From NCBI RefSeq assembly GCF_007858495.1, contig NZ_CP041663.1, forward strand, positions 372,001 through 436,000: DNA of 64,000 nucleotides. The letters run 5' to 3'. Made by a program: the position numbers and the translations under genes. The stretch comes from Mycoplasma anserisalpingitidis. Its GTDB lineage: Bacteria > Bacillota_I > Bacilli_A > Mycoplasmatales > Metamycoplasmataceae. Of the stretch, positions 25,785 to 37,483 are shown one piece after another (position 1 is the first letter of the stretch; every line of letters begins with the position of its first letter). Below the pieces are notes generated by a model. That model had not been told where the DNA came from. It did no database searches and saw nothing but the letters and a program-made list of their open reading frames with translations.

Positions 25785-27332
25785 TTATTTCTTGTTCGGA
25801 AATCCCTCTTCAACGAAATTACCAAAATTAAAAGATGTTCCAGGGGTTAGGTGTTGAAATTCGGAATCATTCGGTTCATTATTAACTTCCGAATTATATT
25901 CATTGGTTTTTGCAATATATAATTCTGGATAGCTAAATCATCCATCAGTTACTTTTCAAACTACACCATTATGCAATTGATTTGAAAAATTTAGTGCTGT
26001 TTTATAAATTGTATCTGCATTGTTTTTTAATTGAAAATTTCAATCATTTAATCCACAATCATTAAAATTCTCATAAACTGTATATCCATTACCGGTAGGT
26101 ATTATTTTAAGAAATCATACTGTTAAATCATAAATCCCAGATGCAAACATAAAAAATGGATCAGCTGGTGTAGTTGACATCAGAGTACTTGCCAATCTCA
26201 AAGCATTTCCTAATATTTCAACAGCCGCTTTCGAACTTAAATAACCTTCTTTAACTGCTAGATTAATACTATCTGCTAGTAAATATGCTTGATATATACT
26301 AATTGCAGATTTTCATAAAATTTTATAATTATTTAAATTTAATGTATTATTTCTGTTTAACACATTTTTATCAACATCATTTAACATTTCAGTTAACTTT
26401 TCACGAACTAATTTAGCATTCTTAGGATCATCAACTAAAGAGCTTATTATATCAATAATTCTATTGGGTTGTTGATATAATGGTCTAGATTTATTGTGAA
26501 ATTTTATTATTGAGTTAATGATTTTGCCTACACTACTGAATAATACAATTGCGGGATTTTTTTCATTTAAATCACTTAATCTAATCTCTAATTTTTCAAC
26601 ATTAACGTAAGAACTAGCTAATTTATTTGCTGACTCAATTAATTCATTTTCATTTATTTCAGCTTTAACAATTTGATCTAAAAAATCATCAAAAAATTTA
26701 TTACTTTTTGATTGATCTCCTAAAATCTTAGTAAAAAAGTAGTTAAAAATATATTGATTTGATCAATGTATGTATGAAACATCTTCAGCGAAAAAATTAT
26801 CAATACTATAGCTATGGGTATATCCACTTATTTTAATAAAATTTCCATTTTTGTCTTCTAATTTAAATTTAGTATCACTCTTTTCAGAACCGCTTTTTCC
26901 ATTATTAAATCCTATAGATAGATATCCTTCTTCTTTAGTTTTCTTTTCATGAATAATTACACCAGTCTTAGTTGTTGAGTTTTTTGATGAGGAAAAATAT
27001 CAATTTATCTTGTAAACTAAAAAGAGCATCTGATTCTTTGTTAATTTTAAATCGTATATTTTATCAACTAAGTCATCAATATTTTGGTATTGATTTATAT
27101 TGTAAATAAAATCCAAAATATTCGAATCACTTCTAAAACTTTCTAATATTTCCTTACCTTTTTCTTCATCAAAATTTGAAACCAACGTATAAACTTGATT
27201 ATAATTTTCAATTGCATTGTAAATTTCATTTTTTGTAGTAACGAAATCTTTTCTTCCAACAATAGATAGTGTTGTTACCAATGGGACAGCCACCAATGGA
27301 GTGGCTAATAAGATCTTTGTTTTTATTTTCAT
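25785..27332 (-). CDS. Secreted or membrane-anchored protein of unknown function
   Basis: A 515-residue protein, first gene of the DUF31 operon. Its N-terminal 30 residues look like an uncleaved signal or anchor (MKIKTKILLATPLVAVPLV) with no lipobox Cys. The rest is largely helical, extracellular by inference, with many Trp encoded by UGA and a C-terminal half containing VWFLKIIPTGNGYTVYENFN. AGAGGT precedes the ATG. It ends seven bases before the active DUF31 protease. It may be the substrate-binding or target partner of the proteases, by analogy with MIB-MIP pairs, but no sequence likeness to MIB is evident. Confidence 0.7.
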
Positions 27333-27362
27333 TTATACCTCTTTACCTATTTTAGTATTTTA

Positions 27363-27397
27363 TCAAAAAACAAAAAATCACTACTTTTGGTAGTGAT
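27363..27397 (-). terminator. Terminator ending the first opp operon
   Basis: Eight-bp stem ATCACTAC/GTAGTGAT (27377-27397) followed on the minus strand by TTTTTTG and TTTTTTG. It separates the opp1 unit from the DUF31 operon. Confidence 0.9.
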
Positions 27398-27404
27398 CGA
27401 TTGA

Positions 27405-27860
27405 TTACAATGAGAAAGGTAATGTTATGAAAAATATAATTAAATTAAGGAATATAGAAAATATAAAACCAAATGAAGTTCTTTGAGATTTTTTAATTTC
27501 TCTTTCTTTTTCCATTGATTTTTTATTTTCCAACATTCTTTGGTATGCAATTTTTTCGTTGTTGTTCATTTTTTCCATTTGTCTCTTTTGTTTGTATTCA
27601 ATCCGATCTTGACGACCTGATTGATATCTTTTAAGAGATGAACCAATAAAACCTTTTGCGGCAACAATGCATAATAATCCTATTAATGCTGTAATAAGAA
27701 AAATTATGTTTAGCATTTGAATTACTTTTTGTTTTCCAACAACTAATGCATAAATGATTAATGCTAATGAAATTACTTCAATAATTGCAAAATGAATGTA
27801 AGTTCATTTATTTTTTAATGATCTTAAGAGATAATCTTTTATTCAATAAACTATTTTCAT
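27405..27860 (-). CDS. Membrane protein at the end of the opp1 operon
   Basis: A 151-residue protein with helices at about 22-42, 48-70 and 128-148 and a highly charged cytoplasmic loop between (RIEYKQKRQMEKMNNNEKI), possibly coiled coil. The full length needs two UGA(Trp) codons near the N-terminus. It starts one base after the oppF stop, so it is the last gene of the opp1 unit. Not a known Opp component and not recognised. Confidence 0.65.
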
Positions 27861-27861
27861 T

Positions 27862-30381
27862 TTACTTTAATGTACTTGCTTTATAATGTTCTTCCTTAAT
27901 TCATTTTTCAAATTGCTCATCTGTAGAATAAATATAATGCTCATCTTCCACTTTATGAAGAGTAGGAATGTTAGGGAATTGTTGCTCTTTTAAGTATTGA
28001 AGTTCAAATGAAATATTTTGGAATTTTTCATTTGCATTTGAAATTTTCGGAATTGCTTTGAATAAATTGTTTGTATATGGGTGAACTGGATTTTCATAAA
28101 TTTTTTCAGTTTTTCCAGATTCAACAATTTTACCTAAGTGCATAATTTGAACATTGTCAGCAACATATTCAATCATACTTAAGTCATGCGCAATAAAGAT
28201 CATTGCAATGTTTTTGTTTTTACATAAATCTTTAAGTAAGTTAACAACTTGAGCTTGAATTGAGATATCTAATGAAGCGATTGGTTCATCAGCAACAATA
28301 ACTTTTGGTTCTGTAATTAAGGCACGAGCGATAACAATACGTTGACGTTGTCCACCACTAAATTCATGAGGATAACGATAAGCAAATTGTTTGAGAAGAC
28401 CAACACTTTCAAGAGATTTATAAATTTTTTCTTTTATAAACAATTTCTTAATATCTCTTTTGAATAGGTGGTCCTTAACTTTTGAAACAGCATTTTTAAC
28501 TATATTAGATTTGATTTTAGCAACTTTATTGTCTAATTCATGAATCCCAAGAAGCTTGTAAATATTAAATAAATCTCTATCTAAATATTTCATTTCAATA
28601 TCATAAGCCTTAAGACCTTCAATACGTTTTGAAACCGTTGCTTTATAGACATTCAATTCAACAATAAGTTTTTTAGATTCTTTTTTGCTAAGATTTTTTC
28701 TTTGTTGTTTGATATCTCAATTAAATCTATCAACAAAGATTTTGAATGCTTTATCAAATAATTTAAGTTGATTTTTGTATTCAACTTTTAGAGATAAGTA
28801 TTTTTCTTTTCCAATAGCGATTTGTTGATTTAACTTTTCTAATCTAACATTAAAATCATTAATGTATTTTCTTAATTCTTCCTCATGAATTTCAACTGCT
28901 TTATCTAGAGTTTTTTTGTAACTTTCTAAATCGTTTGAATTATATTTTGGTTGTGCTGTTTTTTTAACTGTAGCTAATTTATTTTCTAAACTTGATATTT
29001 CAGAAATTAAATTTTCAAATCTATTAGCAAAATCTATTGCTCTTTGAGTTGAAAGATTAATTCACTTATCTAAGTTAAGATGACTTGAAGAAACAATGAA
29101 TTTGGATAAGCTAATTTTATATTCTTTACTAAATACTTTGACAGATTTAGTTAATTCATTTAATTTTGAATCTAGAGAAACTTCATCATAAATATTCTTA
29201 ATTTTTTCATTAATTTCTTTAAACATTTCTCTAGTCTCAGTTATGGATAAGTAATATAAACTATTTTTAACTTCTTTAGTTTTTGAAGTTACAACTTTAT
29301 TTCTTATTCTGTAAACAGGGCATAAAGGTGTATTACTAAACAAGTTAATTCTCGAACCTATTTTAGCTTTTAAAATTTTTCTTACAACCTTGTTAATTTC
29401 ACTTAATTTTACTGAGTGAATGTAAAATTCCTTATCAAAAGTATAATCAGAATTATTTCTTTGGAATTTCACTTCATTATTTAACTCATCTAAAAAATTG
29501 TTAAATGAGTTTTGAGCAATAGACATAATTTCATATTGTTCATTTTTTGCTTCTTTTAGATTTAGTTTTAATTCAGAAATTTTTCTCTCAATTTCCAATT
29601 CTTCTTCAGAAATTTTTGATAATTGTAAAACATTGTTATATGCATTTTTTGCATTTTGTAAATCTACCTCATCAAAATCAAGTTCATTATTTCTGAAATT
29701 TTCCTTCTTTTGATTGTAGATTAATAGCAATTCATCATTAACTTTATGTAGGTTAGTAATAATGATTGAGTTAATTTTATTTCTTTCTTCAATAAAACTA
29801 AAAAGATTATTGAAATTATCTTCAGCAGAAAGAGCATCATCATATTTGTAATTATTTAATTTTTCATTTCAAAGATTATGAAACGGTACTAAATTAGCAT
29901 TTGCTAATTCATATGATTTTAATTCAAGATCTTTAGCTCTTTCGATAAATGAGTAGTGGAAATTATCCTTAATGTTATTTCAATCTTTTGAAAGGTCTTT
30001 AATTTCATCGTTGATAATTCCATTAACAATAAGTGGTTCCTTAAGAATTGAGAAAATAGTTTTTTGACCATTCAATGATGCGTGAGGATCTTGAAAGATC
30101 ATTTGAATATTTTTACGCATCATTTTATTTCTTTTACGACTTATTTTTTTACCAGAGATGATTTTATCATCTAGAGAAACATAACCATTAAAATCGTCAT
30201 AAAGTCTAAGTAATGAACGACCAACAGTTGTTTTACCCGAACCTGACTCACCAATTAAACCAACAACTTCACCTTCATGAACCTTGAATGAAACACCATC
30301 AACCGCACGGTTAATGTGGTTTTTGTTAATGAAATATTTTTTTAGATTTTCAATTTCTAAAACTACTTTTTTATTATTCAT
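27862..30381 (-). CDS. oppF: Oligopeptide ABC transporter ATP-binding protein OppF with large coiled-coil insertion
   Basis: ATPase subunit of the peptide importer, 839 residues against about 310-330 in typical OppF. Walker A GESGSGKT is at 44-51, the Q loop MIFQDPHASLN follows at about 95, then some 490 residues of Lys/Glu-rich coiled-coil-like sequence, and only then the signature FSGGQRQR (about 674), Walker B VIVADEPIASLD and the H-loop IFIAHDLS. The insertion therefore sits between the Q loop and the signature, in the helical subdomain. The first bases overlap the oppD stop (8 nt). Long OppF proteins are known from mycoplasmas. Confidence 0.93.
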
Positions 30382-31432
30382 CTTTAAAAACCTCTCTGAA
30401 TTTTCTTAAACGAATTTGCAATTCGTTACTTAGTTCTACTTTTGGTGCATCTGGGTGTAATAATCAAGTTGCTGCTGCATGAGTTTCACTTATTTTAATA
30501 AGTGGTGGTTCTTTAATAAAATCAATTTCTAAAGCATAGTCATTTCTGGGTGCAAAAGGATCACCAAGAGGTAAATTATTCATATCTGGAGGCGTTCCTT
30601 TAATTGAATAAAGTCTATCTTCCTTATTTTCAGGAATAGCAGAAATTAGTGCTCAAGTATATGGGTGCGCTGGTTCAGTAAAGATATCTTTTTTGGTACC
30701 TCTTTCAACAATTTTACCAGCATACATAACATAGATATAGTCACAGAATTTTGCAACTACTGAAATGTTATGACTAATTAAAATAATTGAAATATTCATT
30801 TTTTGACGAATATCTTCAAAAAGAGCAAGAACACTAGCTTGAACAGTGGGGTCTAATGCCGTTGTAGGTTCATCAGCGATAATTAACATCGGTTTTAAGG
30901 CTACAACCATTGTAATAACAACCCTTTGTTTCATACCACCACTAAGTGTATGAGGATACATGTAGAACACTTGCTCAGCTTGCATAATTCCAAATTGCTT
31001 AAGTAATCCGATTAAATATTCAATTTTTTCTGCTTTACTTTTATGTTTTCAATCTTCATTGTAATTTAATGCATCAAGAAGTTGTTTACCGATTTTACGT
31101 GTTGGGTTTAACGAAGTAAGCGGATCTTGAGGAATATATCCAATTTTACTTCCACGAATTTTTCTTCAGTCTCTCTCTTTTTTTATTTTACTTAAATCCA
31201 CATTATCGATTTGCATAATATCAGCACTAGTAAAGGTGTTTTCATTCACATTAATTAATGATTTAGATGTAACACTTTTACCTGAACCAGATTCACCTAC
31301 AAGTCCAACAATTTGTCCTTTTTTAATGTTTAAGTCTACACCACGAACAATAGTAATAAATTTATCTCTTTTAAGTTTAAAACTTACTTTTAAGTTTTTA
31401 ACCTTTAATAAAGTTTCTTGATTTTTGTCCAT
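30374..31432 (-). CDS. oppD: Oligopeptide ABC transporter ATP-binding protein OppD
   Basis: ATPase subunit, 352 residues, normal length. Walker A GESGSGKS, Q loop IPQDPLTSLNP, signature LSGGMKQR, Walker B LIIADEPTTALD and H-loop ILISHN. The C-terminal oligopeptide-transporter extension (HPYTWALISAIP) is present and read through UGA(Trp). AGGAG lies six nt before the ATG. Pairs with OppF as the heterodimeric motor. Confidence 0.96.
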
Positions 31433-31441
31433 GTTATACTC

Positions 31442-32854
31442 CTAACTTTTACCTTTAATAACTTTTGGATCAAGTGCATCATGCACTCCAAGAGCAATGA
31501 AGTAAAGTGAAACTGATATACCTAATAAAATAAGTGATGGGAGAAGTAAGATTCAAATATTTTCTCCAGCTTTTGAAACAGCATTAGAAAGAATAGAACC
31601 TAAGTTTGCTTCATTTCCTTGGAAGAATCCTAAGAAAGCAAGAGAAGAAACTGAAAGAATAATTGAAGGAATTGCTGAAACAAATGATGTAGCTATTTTT
31701 CCAATAATAGCAGGTAAAGCATGTGAGTAAATTAATCTAGGTTTTTTAGCTCCTATAGATTTACTTGCTGTAATATACTCTTCATCTTTAACGGTGATTA
31801 TATACATTCTAGCCCCACCAACTGAACCGGTTCAACCAGTAAAGATCAATGAGAAACCTAAAACTAAATCACTTGTTCCAAAAACTGATACGAATGTTAA
31901 AAGTCAAATTAATGAAGGAGGAGCTGAGAAAATTTCAATTAGACGCATAATAATTGTGTCAATTAAACTCCCTGCATGGAAACCTAAATATGAACCGATC
32001 GCAACACCAATAAAGGTTTGAATTGTAGCAACAACAATCGCTAATCTTATAGCTTTTCAAGTACCAATTCAGCTACTTGTTCAAATATCAATTCCGACAT
32101 TATCTGTTCCTAAAAGAGTTTGAATTTTGAAATTATTATTAGCTTGAAGAGTTTTTGAAATTCAATCAATGATTTGATCATTATTCATAGTTTTAAGAAG
32201 TTTGCTTTGATTTTTAACGGCTATTAATAACGAGTCAAAAGCAGCATATGAATTTGGATTAATTAATATTTTTGTGTTTTCGCCTTCAGTAACAAATTTT
32301 ACAATTCCATTACCACTTGGACCCATAAATTCAACTAAGTTAGAACTAAGTTGTTTATTTGGATCGCTATAAGCTAATTCTTGAGATAAAATGGCAAGAA
32401 GTTGTTTAAATCCTGGTTCATTTTTTTCAAGTGTATTAACCAATTTGTTGAATTCAGCCGCTGAAAGATGGGATCTTTCAATACTGATATATTGTGAATC
32501 TCATGAATATATTGAAGGAGATAAGTTTTTAACAGCAGAAGTTCCGCTAAGTGTATTAATCACTTTACCATTTTCATCAACAATGTTTATAAATATATTT
32601 TTTTCAATTGTGCTATTTTCAGGAAATATTGAAGTAGCATTAACAATAATACTTATTAAAAGAATGGAAATGAATAAGACCAATAAAACTACTGCTAATC
32701 AGTTAGTACAAAAACGCTTAAATATTTCGTTAATTAATTTTTTTGGCTTACCAGCAATATTATTTCCGGAATTAGAAGAATTATTATGTCTTACTAATGC
32801 TTGTGTTAATGATGGATTTAATTTATATTTATTATTAAATTCATTAGAGTTCAT
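31442..32854 (-). CDS. oppC: Oligopeptide ABC transporter permease OppC
   Basis: Permease subunit of 470 residues, about 150 longer than usual. The first helix (about 52-76) is followed by a long outward-facing segment (about 77-240) before the transport domain (WIGTWKAIRLAIVVATIQT). The ATPase-contact loop is SIGAKKPRLIYSHALP. The end, VHDALDPKVI, is the conserved OppC ending. GGAGGAATT precedes the ATG, which shares a base with the oppB stop (TAATG). Confidence 0.93.
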
Positions 32855-34035
32855 TATAATTCCTCCTTACCTTTGTACATTTTATTTCTATTGTGTTTAA
32901 TTTTAAGTTTTGTAATAAAGTCAAATCCTGCTGAAGAACCATATTTAATTCTTGGATCTAAGAATGTATATGAAACGTCAACAATAATTGAGGTAAATAA
33001 TCCTAATGCAGTAAATACCACTGTACTGAACATAATTAAGTTGATTTCACCTTTAGGGAACGCTTGAATAAGCGCTTGCGAAACACCAGGTACAGATCAA
33101 TATTTTTCCACAATGAAACTTCCACTAAGTAATCCAATGTACGATGGAATAAATACGGCTGCGAGAGGTATTGAAATATTTCTTAATACATATTTAAAGA
33201 ATATTTCAATATTTCCAATACCTTTTGTTTTCGCGATCAACACATAATTAGATGTTAAAACAGTAATAATTTGGTTACGTGTAAATGATATATATCCAGA
33301 AAGAGAACCAAGTACAATAACTAAAATTGGCGGAATTCATGAAAGAATAAAATCTTTTATAGTATAAATTTGAACATGGTTTGAGTTTTCTGGGTTTAAG
33401 AATTGTGGTGCTATTCCAAAATATTTTAGCATTAAACTAATTACAATTGGAGCAATTATGAATGAAGGTAATGCAACGAAAATTAAAGTAAATGCATTAA
33501 TAAATGAGTCAAATAAAGTTCCTCTTTTATATCCAGCAAAAATTCCTAAAACTACACCAATTAAAGCACTAATTATGAATGAAGGTAAACTGATTATTAA
33601 ACTAAATTTAATATACTTGAAGTAATATTCAGGTATTGTATTTGCATTTGAAGATTTGAAAATTCCTTCATCATATGGTAAACCAAAAGGTCTTTCTCTG
33701 TCAAATAAATCACTTAATCAGTAACCAAATCTCAATAATGGATTCATTTTGTTATCAACTCAATGTTCTTTAACTCATGGATCATTTCAATCTGAAATAT
33801 CATAAGGAATTAAATGATATTTAACAGATTTTTCAAAAAGTGGTTTGGCAATATCATAAATATTTCCTTTATCATGACTACCACCATTTTCACCACCCCC
33901 AGAAGTTATTGCATTTTGGAATTCTTTAACATAAGGGTTATCACTGAAGATATCTACAGTTAGATAAACAACAAAAATGATAATCAATAACGTTAAAATC
34001 GCAAAACCTAAACGCTGTAGGATGTATTTTGTCAT
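32854..34035 (-). CDS. oppB: Oligopeptide ABC transporter permease OppB
   Basis: Permease subunit of 393 residues with an extra outward loop of about 90 residues after the first helix that contains a glycine-rich stretch (ITSGGGENGGSHDKG). The EAA-type loop is AKTKGIGNIEIFFKYVLRN and the family ending SYTFLDPRIKYG is present. AAGGAAAAA precedes the ATG. It follows oppA after an intercistronic hairpin. Confidence 0.93.
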
Positions 34036-34061
34036 TTTTTCCTTTCTTATTTAAATACAAT

Positions 34062-34087
34062 AAACAATTAGCACTTGCTAATTGTTT
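34062..34087 (-). promoter_or_regulatory. Intercistronic hairpin between oppA and oppB
   Basis: Perfect 11-bp stem AAACAATTAGC/GCTAATTGTTT with a 4-nt loop, followed on the minus strand by TTATTGTATTT, which is not a full T run. It may act as a leaky terminator or 3'-end stabiliser that gives more OppA than permease. Confidence 0.6.
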
Positions 34088-34097
34088 AAAACATTAT

Positions 34098-37004
34098 TTA
34101 TTTAAGGTTTGTTGTTATATTTCAAACATTCATTGGCCCATCACTTGCTGGAATTGTATAGTATGGGTTAACAATTTGTTTAACAAATTTAGAAGCAGAA
34201 ATTGAACCTTGACCATCAAATGGAATTAATTGAGTATTACCAATTTCTCTAACAAGAGCAACTGCTTGTTCATCAGTTAAACTCTTAGTTTGATAATCCA
34301 ATCAGAATTCAGCTGTAATTGTATTTAATGAGTCGTAATTTGAGGTTTCTGAATCTGGTATTAATTTAAATTCTTTAGTATCTTTGTTATATGTGTATTG
34401 TCCTAAGTAAGAACTTAAGTTGTTTGCATCTTCAAGAGTTAAACTTGGTCATAATTCAACTGGAATTGAAACTCTTTTTGTTTTTGCAAATTCAACAAAT
34501 GCTAAACCAGCTCTTACTAATTCTGGATAAGATTTTTCTAATTTTTCTTTATATTCATTGTCTGTTGCAACTAGTGCAAAAATAAGGTGTAAGTTAAGGG
34601 CGTTATTGTATCCATCAAGACCTGAACCAATATTTTCATAGTCATAAGTTCAACCACTATAAGTTAATGGTGTAATTGATGAGAATCCAGCAAAGAATTT
34701 ATATAACTTGTCTGTTAATTCTTCATCACTTAATCTTTTTTGTTCATATTCAATTTGTAAACGTCCTTTTTTGTCTAATCTTGTTCATGTATCAACAATT
34801 CCATTGTGAGCTTGGTTATAAGCATCAAGCATATTTGAATATCTTCATGGAATTCTAATTTGAACTTTTGTGCTTTCGCTAAATCCTTTTTCTTGGTAAA
34901 TTCTGTCTAATAGAGCAGTCATTTTCTCGCTTAATTGATCAAAAATAATTGATTGGAATTTTTTGTCGCTTTCAACACCAAATGTTGAGTTGTCTTTTAC
35001 ATTCATAAATTTGGTGTTTTCACCATTAATTTCAAATGTATATCTTTCTCCTGTAAGTGAGTTAACAACGAATGTTTGAGTAACTTCATCATAGAAATCA
35101 ACTAAAGTATTTGTTGTATTACTACTAATTGGCGATGCATAAGCAAAAGAGTTGTTTCATGGTCTAACTTCGTTATTTGGGTTAATTGTGTTAGAAACAG
35201 CACTTAAGTTAAGGGCTGAAAGTAAAATTGTTCTAAATTCCATTCCTGCACCAGTTGTAGATTGTTTTAATACTTCACCGATAGTTAAATAATTTTTAGA
35301 AGCTCCATTACTTTCAATGAGTGATTTAGAACTATTAAGTTCTTGAACGCTATATCCATATAAAACATCATAGAATACTGAATCACCATTCATGTAAGCT
35401 AATCATGAATTATCACTTCCAGGTAAAGGTGCAAAGTTTCAGAAGTTTCTTCTTGCGATTTGATCTTTATTACCTGATTGAGCATAGCTAAATCCAATTT
35501 CTGTTGCTGCTGCTTTAGCATCACTATTTAATTCATTTGTTCTAATGTTTGGAGACATTCCACTAAGGAATTGGTTTGAAATTTTATCAATTCAAAGATT
35601 TGGTTCATCAGGTGCTTGAGCGTATTGTTCAGTAAAAGTTTTAATAGTAGAACTATTGTTTACTCATTCTTGATCATGGTAATGTGTATTTACTTTGTAA
35701 TTTGTTGCGTAAGAGTTAGCATTATATCCTGAAGTGTAATATCTTGATGAGAATAATGTATTGTTAACATTTGTTCCATATCAGAATATTCCTGATTCTC
35801 TAACAGCACCATCAGGTAAATTAGCGATTGTATCCTTAATTAAATTTGCATCAGCTTTTGATGATTGAACATAAAATAAATCTTTTTTAGCAGAATTTTC
35901 TTTAATATATTCACTTGGAGCTGCTAAAAATGTTGAATCTGTTAAAAGTTTTGGTAAATATTCAGCAAATCTAGATTGTGAATTTGAGTCTAACATATTA
36001 AATGTGAAATATGTATTTCCACTAGCATCAGCACTTAGAGATTTTGAAGGATCAATTAAGTCATCAAAAGAAACGTTAAATAATGTAAATAAGTATTTAT
36101 TATTGAATCCTGTAGGTTTTTCAGATGTAAATGTTGATGGTGAACGATCAAATTGATTAGAAATTAATTTATCTGTTTCGAGAGAACTACCGTTTGAACG
36201 TCTAAATGTAGCGTCAGCATAAACTAAAGTTCTGAGTGCACTTATTCTAAAGTCATCAGCAACAACTTTATATTTAGTTTTTTCACCATTTTTATCAACT
36301 CAATATTGATTTGGTCTAATTCTAAAACTTAATTTTGTTGATTTTTCTAAATCAGCTGCAAATTGTGCAGAGTTAATTGAACGAGGATTTGAACTGAATC
36401 CTTTTACAACTGATGTTGTTCAACCTTTATTTGGATCTACTTTGTCTAATTTATCTTCAACTGAATCAATATCATCACTGTCATATACTTTCTCTACTCC
36501 ATCAACTGTTAAAATGATTTGATCAGCTAAGTCAAATGACATTTTCTTTACTGATGGTCTTAAAACTGTAATAACTTCCTCGGTTTTAAGCCCTGTAACT
36601 ACAGTTTTAGTTTTATATAATGGTTTTCCAACATATTCATATTCAAAAAGTTTTCCATATGTTAACTCTGAAAGTGTACCACTAAGAGTTCCTGAAACCA
36701 TTGAAGATTCAAATGGATATGCTCCTTCAGTGTAAGTAGAGTTAAAGAATTGAGTATAAATTCCATTTTTTGCAGAACTTTGTAATTTGTCTTTTAGATT
36801 GCTTGATAAAGAATCAGTAATTTTATCTGCATCTAATTCATTTGTTCAACCTTTATCACCGATTTGTAATGAACCTTCAATATTTTTATCAGTTAAAACT
36901 GGTTTGCTTGGTGTATTGGAACTTGGGTTTGAACAACTAGCCGAAAGAAAGGCTAATGGTCCTACTGCTATTGTAGCAGAAGTTAAAAGTAGTCTTTTTT
37001 TCAT
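34098..37004 (-). CDS. oppA: Oligopeptide-binding lipoprotein OppA
   Basis: Surface peptide-binding lipoprotein of the first importer; 968 residues. The signal peptide ends in lipobox LSASC with lipid-bearing Cys24. The body is a long Trp-containing (UGA) extracellular domain of the mycoplasma OppA type, which is larger and poorly conserved compared with the about 540-residue classic OppA. The identification rests on lipobox, size and position ahead of oppBCDF. The leader carries an aptamer-like RNA and a terminator, so expression is probably attenuated by a metabolite. Confidence 0.85.
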
Positions 37005-37047
37005 TATTTCTCCTTAATTAAATTGTTATGAAAATACACAATTATTG

Positions 37048-37088
37048 AAATAAAAAAGTTTTGCGAACTTTAACTTCGCAAAACTTTT
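37048..37088 (-). terminator. Attenuation terminator in the oppA leader
   Basis: Fourteen-bp stem (AAAAGTTTTGCGAA with TTCGCAAAACTTTT; 37054-37088), 7-nt loop, then TTTTTTATTT on the minus strand. It stands 44 nt before the oppA start, not behind a gene, so it must be read through for expression. Its 5' arm and loop can pair with the closing-stem strand of the upstream RNA. Confidence 0.85.
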
Positions 37089-37120
37089 GATATATAAATT
37101 ATAATATCATAAGAATTGTC

Positions 37121-37284
37121 GAAGTTATAGCACCAATGGTTAACCAAAGAATAAAAATCTTTTATGCTTTTTTATCAACAGTCTTGATTGCCATCAAGAG
37201 AGTTTCGGCCTTTATACCCTTTCTATAGTTTCTTAGCACGCCTGCTCCACTATATACTATTGCTAGAGGCTCCTCTATAACTCA
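37121..37284 (-). promoter_or_regulatory. Riboswitch-like structured RNA, copy 1 (oppA leader)
   Basis: About 164-nt RNA element read on the minus strand. The closing stem P1 pairs GAGUUAUAG (37275-37283) with CUAUAACUU (37122-37130). Inside are AUAGAGGAGC, AGUA, a stem UAUAGU/ACUAUA (37249-37254 with 37224-37229), GAAAGGG followed by GCCGAA, and hairpin UCUUGAU/AUCAAGA. A 38-nt block (37143-37180) is identical in copy 2. AUAGAGGNGC, AGUA and AAAGG-GCCGAA recall the lysine riboswitch (L box), but the 3' CUGUC of that family is not clear. The class and ligand are thus open. Confidence 0.7.
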
Positions 37285-37287
37285 ATC

Positions 37288-37316
37288 ACAGACACATTTA
37301 ATAATTGTGTGTCTGT
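37288..37316. repeat. CAGACACA inverted repeat upstream of the oppA leader RNA
   Basis: Nine-bp arms ACAGACACA/TGTGTCTGT with an 11-nt spacer, directly outside the 5' end of the aptamer-like RNA. A further CAGACACA stands at 37347-37354. The rest of the gap between the lipoprotein stop (37484) and this site is AT-rich, with no gene seen. Confidence 0.5.
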
Positions 37317-37483
37317 TGCAAATATTTTTTATTTTATTAAACAAATCAGACACAAAACTAAATTCAAATAAACTTATTTGAAATTTTAATCTTGTTAATA
37401 ATCCGATTCATCATAAATTTCATAACGTAAGTATTATAAATGTTTTTTTATAATTTCAAAATTCTTTTTTTGTTATAGTTTAA

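Noticed and set aside
34391-34858. Two open frames on the plus strand inside the oppA1 region
   Set aside because: Leu/Gln/Ile-rich translations are typical antisense shadows of an AT-rich gene; no ribosome sites.
37121-37284. T-box leader upstream of oppA
   Set aside because: AGUA occurs, but there is no T-box core (AGGGUGG with ACCGCG) and no credible specifier loop; the closing stem and the GCCGAA segment fit an aptamer better.
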